Positions 6,272 through 9,923 of a stretch of 9,923 nucleotides of DNA are shown one piece after another. The DNA is taken from positions 1-9,923 of the forward strand of contig CAYXIM010000067.1 in NCBI GenBank assembly GCA_964465385.1. The letters are read 5' to 3'. The notes below the pieces were generated by a model. That model had not been told where the DNA came from and made no database searches. It saw only the letters and a program-made list of their open reading frames with translations. This DNA comes from JAAYBY01 sp964465385 (GTDB lineage: Bacteria > Bacillota > Clostridia > Saccharofermentanales > UBA5734). Numbering within the stretch: position 1 is the stretch's first letter; each line of letters opens with the position of its first letter. Position numbers and translations under genes: made by a program.

Positions 6272-8803
6272 TCAGGTTTCTAGGCTGCCCTGTGCCCCGT
6301 CCAAGCCTAATGTTTGAACAGCCGCCTCTCTCATTTTGTATTTCATGATCTTACCAGCTGCGTTCATGGGAAAACTGGCCACAAATTCAATGTAGCGGGG
6401 TGTTTTATGCTTGGCCAGCCTGGCCTGGCAATAGGCTCTCAGGTCACCTTCTGTTGCCGTGGCCCCCTCTTTGAGGATGACGCAGGCCATGATCTCTTCT
6501 CCGTACTGCTGGTCTGGCACACCGATCACCTGCACATCCCGGACGGCCGGGTGGGTGAAGAGAAAATCTTCCAGCTCTTTGGGGTAAATGTTCTCCCCGC
6601 CGCGGATGATCATGTCTTTGATGCGGCCGGTGATCCGGTAATTGCCCTGCGCATCTCTTCTGGCCAGGTCCCCGGTGTGCAGCCAGCCTTCCGCGTCAAT
6701 GGCCGCCGCCGTGGCTTCCGGCATTTTGTAATAACCCTTCATGATGTTGTAGCCACGCGCAACAAATTCACCATCAACGTTATCTGGCAGCTCCCGGTTG
6801 GTTTTGGGGTCCACGATCCGGCAGGTCACACCCGGCAGCGGCCGGCCAACCGTGTTGACCCGCACATCCAGCGGGTCATCCACCCGGCTCTGGGTGCAGC
6901 CGGGAGATGCTTCCGTCTGCCCGTAAACGATGGTGATCTCCGTCATGTTCATTTTTTGCTGGACATCCTGCATGACTTTGGCCGGGCAGGGGCTGCCGGC
7001 CATGATGCCGGTTCTCATGGCAGAGAAATCCGTCTGGTCAAAGTCCGGATGCTCCAGCATGGCGATGAACATGGTGGGCACGCCATGGCAGCAGGTGATT
7101 TTTTGCTGGTGGATACAGGCCAGGGACCGGGTCGGCGAAAAAGCCGGGATCGGGCACATGGTTGTCCCGTGCGTCATGGCGGCCGTCATGGCCAGGACCA
7201 TGCCAAAGCAATGGAACATGGGGACGTGGATCAGCATGCGGTCGGCTGTGGACAGGTCCATGCAGTCGCCGATGGTTTTGCCGTTGTTGATGACGTTGTG
7301 GTGGGTCAACATGACGCCTTTGGGGAAACCAGTTGTCCCTGATGTGTATTGCATGTTGCACACATCGTGCTTGTGCAAGGCGTCTGCCCGTCGCTGCACA
7401 TCTGAAAGCGGAACCATGGCCCCACAGGCCACCGCATCCGGCCAGTGCAGGCAGCCTTCCAACTTGGATTCAATGGTGATGATGTGGCGCAAAAAGGGCA
7501 GACGTCTCGCGCGAAGCGGCTGTCCCGGCCGGGTCTTTTGCAATTCCGGACACAACTCCCGCATGATGCCAAGGTAATCCGCATCTTGATAGCCATCGGT
7601 CATAACCAGTGTGTGGGTGTCGGATTGGCGCAGCAGGTATTCGGCTTCGTAAATTTTGTAGGCGGTGTTGACCGTGATCAGGACAGCACCGATTTTCGTG
7701 GCAGCCCAGAAGGTGATAAACCATTCCGGCACGTTGGTCGCCCAGATGGCCACATGGTCCCCTTGCTTGACGCCCAGGGCCATGAGCGCACGGGCAAAGG
7801 CGTCAACCTCCTCCCGAAACTGCTGGTAGGTCCGTGTATAGGCCAGTGTGGTGTAGCTAAAGGCCGTCTGGTCCGGAAAAGCATCCGCAACGCGGTCCAG
7901 AACCTGGGGGAAGGTCAGGTCGATCAGGCTGTCTGGCTCCCACAGGTAATAGCCGGTTTTGGTCCGGTTCTGGTAGAGGTGGCCCCGAACCGTTTCTTTG
8001 TCCAGGTAGCTTTGCATGAAATGGGCAAAATGTGGAAAAACGATGCCGGCATCGTCCAGGTCGCCGGCCCAGCGTTTGACCCATTCCAGGGAAATGGTGC
8101 CGTCATAGTTGATGGAGCGCAGGGCCATCATCATGTCGTCAAAGGGCAGGTCTCCCTCCCCCATCAGGCGGTAGTGCACCTGCCCGTCTGCCATGACAGA
8201 GTCTTTAACATGCACATAACGGATGTAGGCTCCCAGGTTCTTGACAGTGGTCTGCGCGCTTTCGCCACCATGGCGGAAAGGGTGGTGCATGTCCCAGAGC
8301 GCACCGACCCAGTCGCTGGCCACCTCATCAAGCAGGTTGGCCAGCCGCTTGGTGTCGCAATAGACGCCGTTGGTTTCAATCAACAAGGTGACCTGGTGCG
8401 CCTGTGCCTGGGGCACAAGGGCTTCCAGGGCCTCCAGGACAACCGCATCATCAACCGGGCCTTCCGGGGCCGGATGCCGGTCACCCAGCACACGCACATA
8501 AGGGGTGCCCAGGCGGCTGGCCAGCTGGATGTAAGCCTCGATCTCAGCAAGGTTCTCGTCAAAGGCATGGCGGTCCTTGAGGCAGCAGCCAGACGACAAA
8601 CAGGGAATGGAAAGGCGCAGCCGCTTGAGGGTTTCGATGGTCTTGGGCAGCTGGGAGTCGGTGAAAGGCGGTGCTTTGACGGTGAAAATCTCATCTCCGA
8701 GTCCGCGCAGCTCAATGCCGTCAAAAGACAGGTCTTTGGCCATGGCATAGATTTCAGACCAGCTGAAATCCGGACACCCCAGCGTGGAAAAAGCAATGTT
8801 CAT
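6272..8803 (-). CDS. Fusion of sugar-isomerase-like TIM barrel and acyl-CoA synthetase
   Basis: This 843-residue protein has two enzymes in one chain. Residues 1 to about 265 form a xylose-isomerase-like TIM barrel (AP endonuclease 2 / sugar phosphate isomerase-epimerase family). Likely metal ligands are E143 ('LIETNG'), D171 ('LWDMHHP'), H198 ('YVHVKD') and E240 ('ISLEW'). Residues about 290-843 form a complete AMP-dependent acyl-CoA synthetase: P-loop 'YTSGTTGFPKG' (486-496), 'YGQTEAS' (627-633), 'GWLHTGDL' (706-713), hinge 'GRIKDMIIRGGENIYP' (726-741) and catalytic lysine K818 in 'AAGKIMKY'. The ligase activates a carboxylic acid with ATP and joins it to CoA; the acid is unknown. The linker (265-300) has no Met codon and no Shine-Dalgarno, so this is one gene, not two run together. 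GGAGG lies 5 nt before the ATG. A lactonase gene lies upstream in the same direction. Both active sites look intact. Confidence 0.88.
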   Translation of the reverse strand: MNIAFSTLGCPDFSWSEIYAMAKDLSFDGIELRGLGDEIFTVKAPPFTDSQLPKTIETLKRLRLSIPCLSSGCCLKDRHAFDENLAEIEAYIQLASRLGTPYVRVLGDRHPAPEGPVDDAVVLEALEALVPQAQAHQVTLLIETNGVYCDTKRLANLLDEVASDWVGALWDMHHPFRHGGESAQTTVKNLGAYIRYVHVKDSVMADGQVHYRLMGEGDLPFDDMMMALRSINYDGTISLEWVKRWAGDLDDAGIVFPHFAHFMQSYLDKETVRGHLYQNRTKTGYYLWEPDSLIDLTFPQVLDRVADAFPDQTAFSYTTLAYTRTYQQFREEVDAFARALMALGVKQGDHVAIWATNVPEWFITFWAATKIGAVLITVNTAYKIYEAEYLLRQSDTHTLVMTDGYQDADYLGIMRELCPELQKTRPGQPLRARRLPFLRHIITIESKLEGCLHWPDAVACGAMVPLSDVQRRADALHKHDVCNMQYTSGTTGFPKGVMLTHHNVINNGKTIGDCMDLSTADRMLIHVPMFHCFGMVLAMTAAMTHGTTMCPIPAFSPTRSLACIHQQKITCCHGVPTMFIAMLEHPDFDQTDFSAMRTGIMAGSPCPAKVMQDVQQKMNMTEITIVYGQTEASPGCTQSRVDDPLDVRVNTVGRPLPGVTCRIVDPKTNRELPDNVDGEFVARGYNIMKGYYKMPEATAAAIDAEGWLHTGDLARRDAQGNYRITGRIKDMIIRGGENIYPKELEDFLFTHPAVRDVQVIGVPDQQYGEEIMACVILKEGATATEGDLRAYCQARLAKHKTPRYIEFVASFPMNAAGKIMKYKMREAAVQTLGLDGAQGSLET

Positions 8804-8819
8804 ACCGACCTCCCAAAAG

Positions 8820-8833
8820 GCACCTTGCGGTGC
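8820..8833 (-). other. GNRA-loop hairpin in the leader of the fusion gene
   Basis: On the minus strand GCACC-GCAA-GGTGC forms a 5-bp stem capped by a GNRA-type tetraloop. CTTTT follows, and the Shine-Dalgarno begins only a few bases later. It is too short for a confident terminator but could limit read-through from the lactonase gene or tune translation. Confidence 0.3.
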
Positions 8834-8845
8834 AAGTTGGTCACC

Positions 8846-8875
8846 ATGCTATCAAAGCAAAAGTTGCTCTGTCAA
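8846..8875 (-). promoter_or_regulatory. Possible promoter of the fusion gene
   Basis: A perfect -35 TTGACA (8870-8875) overlaps the stop codon of the lactonase gene. After an 18-nt spacer, TAGCAT (8846-8851) matches four of six -10 bases. The spacer holds an inverted repeat AGCAA-CTT-TTGCT (8856-8868). The fusion gene could therefore be transcribed on its own as well as from the lactonase promoter. The weak -10 keeps confidence low. Confidence 0.4.
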
Positions 8876-9891
8876 GGCTGGCCGACCGGGCCCAGGGGGC
8901 AGACGCAGACGGCTCCGGGAACCGCCAAACGGCTGAGCGGGGTCAGGCGTTGGGCCTTGTGATCCCAGGCCTGGATCACCAGGCTGCCCGACTGGTGGGC
9001 AATGAGAACCCGCTTGTCATCAAGCCAGGCGACATCGCGCGGGGTCCGGTCACCGGTCGGAAAAAAGGCGGGTTCCCCCAGGCGCCCGTCCCGGTTGACA
9101 GGAAAGGCGGCCAGGCTGTCGTGGCCACGGTTGGATACCCAGAGCCGGCCGGCGTGCAGGCGGACAGCAGCGGCTGTGTTGGCTTCATGCCAGCCAGCAG
9201 GCACGGTGCTGTAGGTTGCCAGCGTTTCAAAAGACAGGTTTTTAAGCGACAGCAGGCTGACCCGGTTGGCCAGTTCATGGACCACATACAGGCTGTGATC
9301 CGGTCCATAGGCCACATGCCTGGGCCCCCAGCCCGGCGGGACGGCAAGGCTTTTCCACTCAACCAAGCGGCCGCTTTCCAGGTCCTGCCGGTAGACAAAG
9401 AGGCGATCGGCTCCCAGGTCCACGGCCAGCAAGCAATCGGTGCCGGGGATAAAAGAGACCTGGTGGACATGCGGGCCTTGTTGCCTTTGGGGATGCGGGC
9501 CATGGCCCTGGTGGCGGATCAGCTGCAGGCGTGGGCCAGGCGGTTGCAGGGGGAACACACTGACTGTTCCACTGGCATACTGGGCCGTGACCAAAAACCG
9601 TTCATCCGGGCTCAGGCACAGGTGGGTCGGGCCTTGCGCGCCGGTCCCGTAAGCCCGGATCTGTTGCATGGACAAACCGGACAGGCGGTAGGTGAGCACG
9701 GATCCTTCGTCCGGGTGATCGATCGGCCCCTTGCTGACCACATACAGCAGGCGCCGGTCACCGGAAGGGATCAGGTAGCTGGGGTCATCAACGGCATCGG
9801 TTTGCAAGACCACCACACCCGTTTCCTGCAGCCGGGCCAGCACAAGGCCCGGCCCACCCAGGCTGGTGTAGCTTCCAATCGCGAACAACAC
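8872..9891 (-). CDS. Lactonase family beta-propeller protein (6-phosphogluconolactonase-like)
   Basis: This 339-residue protein is of the YbhE/Pgl seven-bladed propeller family, whose best-known member hydrolyses 6-phosphogluconolactone in the pentose phosphate pathway; other members act on different lactones. Family blocks are 'GSYT' at the N-terminus (6-9), 'DPSYL' (36-40), 'GPTHLCLSPDERFLVTAQYASGT' (87-109, repeat blade), 'QQGPHVHQV' (137-145), 'GWGPRHVAYGPD' (187-198), 'VSNRGHDSLAAF' (252-263) and 'GDRTPRDVAW' (280-289). Length is normal for the family, and no signal peptide is seen, so it is probably cytosolic. The GTG start at 9889-9891 follows AAGGAGG at 7-nt spacing. It precedes the isomerase/acyl-CoA ligase fusion by 68 nt in the same direction, which hints at a sugar-lactone or sugar-acid substrate, but this is inference. 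Confidence 0.87.
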   Translation of the reverse strand: MLFAIGSYTSLGGPGLVLARLQETGVVVLQTDAVDDPSYLIPSGDRRLLYVVSKGPIDHPDEGSVLTYRLSGLSMQQIRAYGTGAQGPTHLCLSPDERFLVTAQYASGTVSVFPLQPPGPRLQLIRHQGHGPHPQRQQGPHVHQVSFIPGTDCLLAVDLGADRLFVYRQDLESGRLVEWKSLAVPPGWGPRHVAYGPDHSLYVVHELANRVSLLSLKNLSFETLATYSTVPAGWHEANTAAAVRLHAGRLWVSNRGHDSLAAFPVNRDGRLGEPAFFPTGDRTPRDVAWLDDKRVLIAHQSGSLVIQAWDHKAQRLTPLSRLAVPGAVCVCPLGPVGQP

Positions 9892-9917
9892 GGTCCCACC
9901 TCCTTTGGCTGTTTAAT

Positions 9918-9923
9918 ATTATA
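9918..9923 (-). promoter_or_regulatory. -10 box of the lactonase promoter at the window edge
   Basis: A perfect TATAAT on the minus strand lies 26 nt before the GTG start of the lactonase gene. Any -35 box lies outside the window, so the promoter can only be half seen. Confidence 0.5.

Noticed and set aside
6314..7342. 342-codon plus-strand open frame opposite the ligase half
   Set aside because: His/Gly/Asp-rich shadow translation of the acyl-CoA synthetase; no ribosome binding site and no family features.
7900..8004. Artificial fusion of two genes by a lost stop in the linker of the 843-residue protein
   Set aside because: The linker has no Met codon or Shine-Dalgarno near the ligase start, and the reading frame is smooth through it, so a genuine single gene is the simpler reading.
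7445..8962. 505-codon plus-strand open frame opposite the fusion gene
   Set aside because: It lies antisense to a protein with two recognisable enzyme domains. Its translation shows no known motif, and long antisense frames are expected in GC-rich coding DNA.

Overview
The window carries seven complete genes and no RNA genes, insertion sequences or CRISPR. Strong AGGAGG-type ribosome binding sites, frequent GTG starts, a moderately high GC content and a clostridial-style fused AMMECR1 protein suggest a Gram-positive anaerobe of the Bacillota (Clostridia-like). This is an inference from gene content and style, and no lineage marker settles it.

Left block (93-2363, minus strand): a two-gene operon of the 'AmmeMemoRadiSam' system. 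The first gene joins a LigB/extradiol-dioxygenase-like (MEMO-related) domain to an AMMECR1 domain in one chain. The second, 9 nt downstream with its Shine-Dalgarno overlapping the first gene's stop, is the radical SAM enzyme AmrS. This set is widely conserved, but its reaction is not known to me.

Middle block (2437-6267, plus strand): two tandem, roughly 78 % identical 386-residue major facilitator transporters. Each has its own near-consensus promoter (TCGACA-17-TATNAT), and the duplicated unit includes the promoter. Both promoters keep a small dyad (AAAGCC-N9-GGCTAT) between the -35 and -10 boxes although the centre of the spacer has diverged, which suggests a shared operator. The second transporter is followed with a 12-nt gap by a CCA-adding tRNA nucleotidyltransferase, apparently on the same transcript.

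Right block (6272-9891, minus strand): a beta-propeller lactonase (6-phosphogluconolactonase/YbhE family), then an 843-residue protein joining an N-terminal sugar-isomerase-like TIM barrel to a full acyl-CoA synthetase (AMP-forming). This fusion is the most unusual protein here. Its 3' end meets the CCA-adding gene head-on with only 4 nt between the stops.

The best candidates for undescribed biology are the TIM-barrel/acyl-CoA ligase fusion with its lactonase neighbour, and the fused AmmeMemoRadiSam operon that shares an upstream region with a duplicated transporter. No gene-free stretch exceeds about 160 bases.
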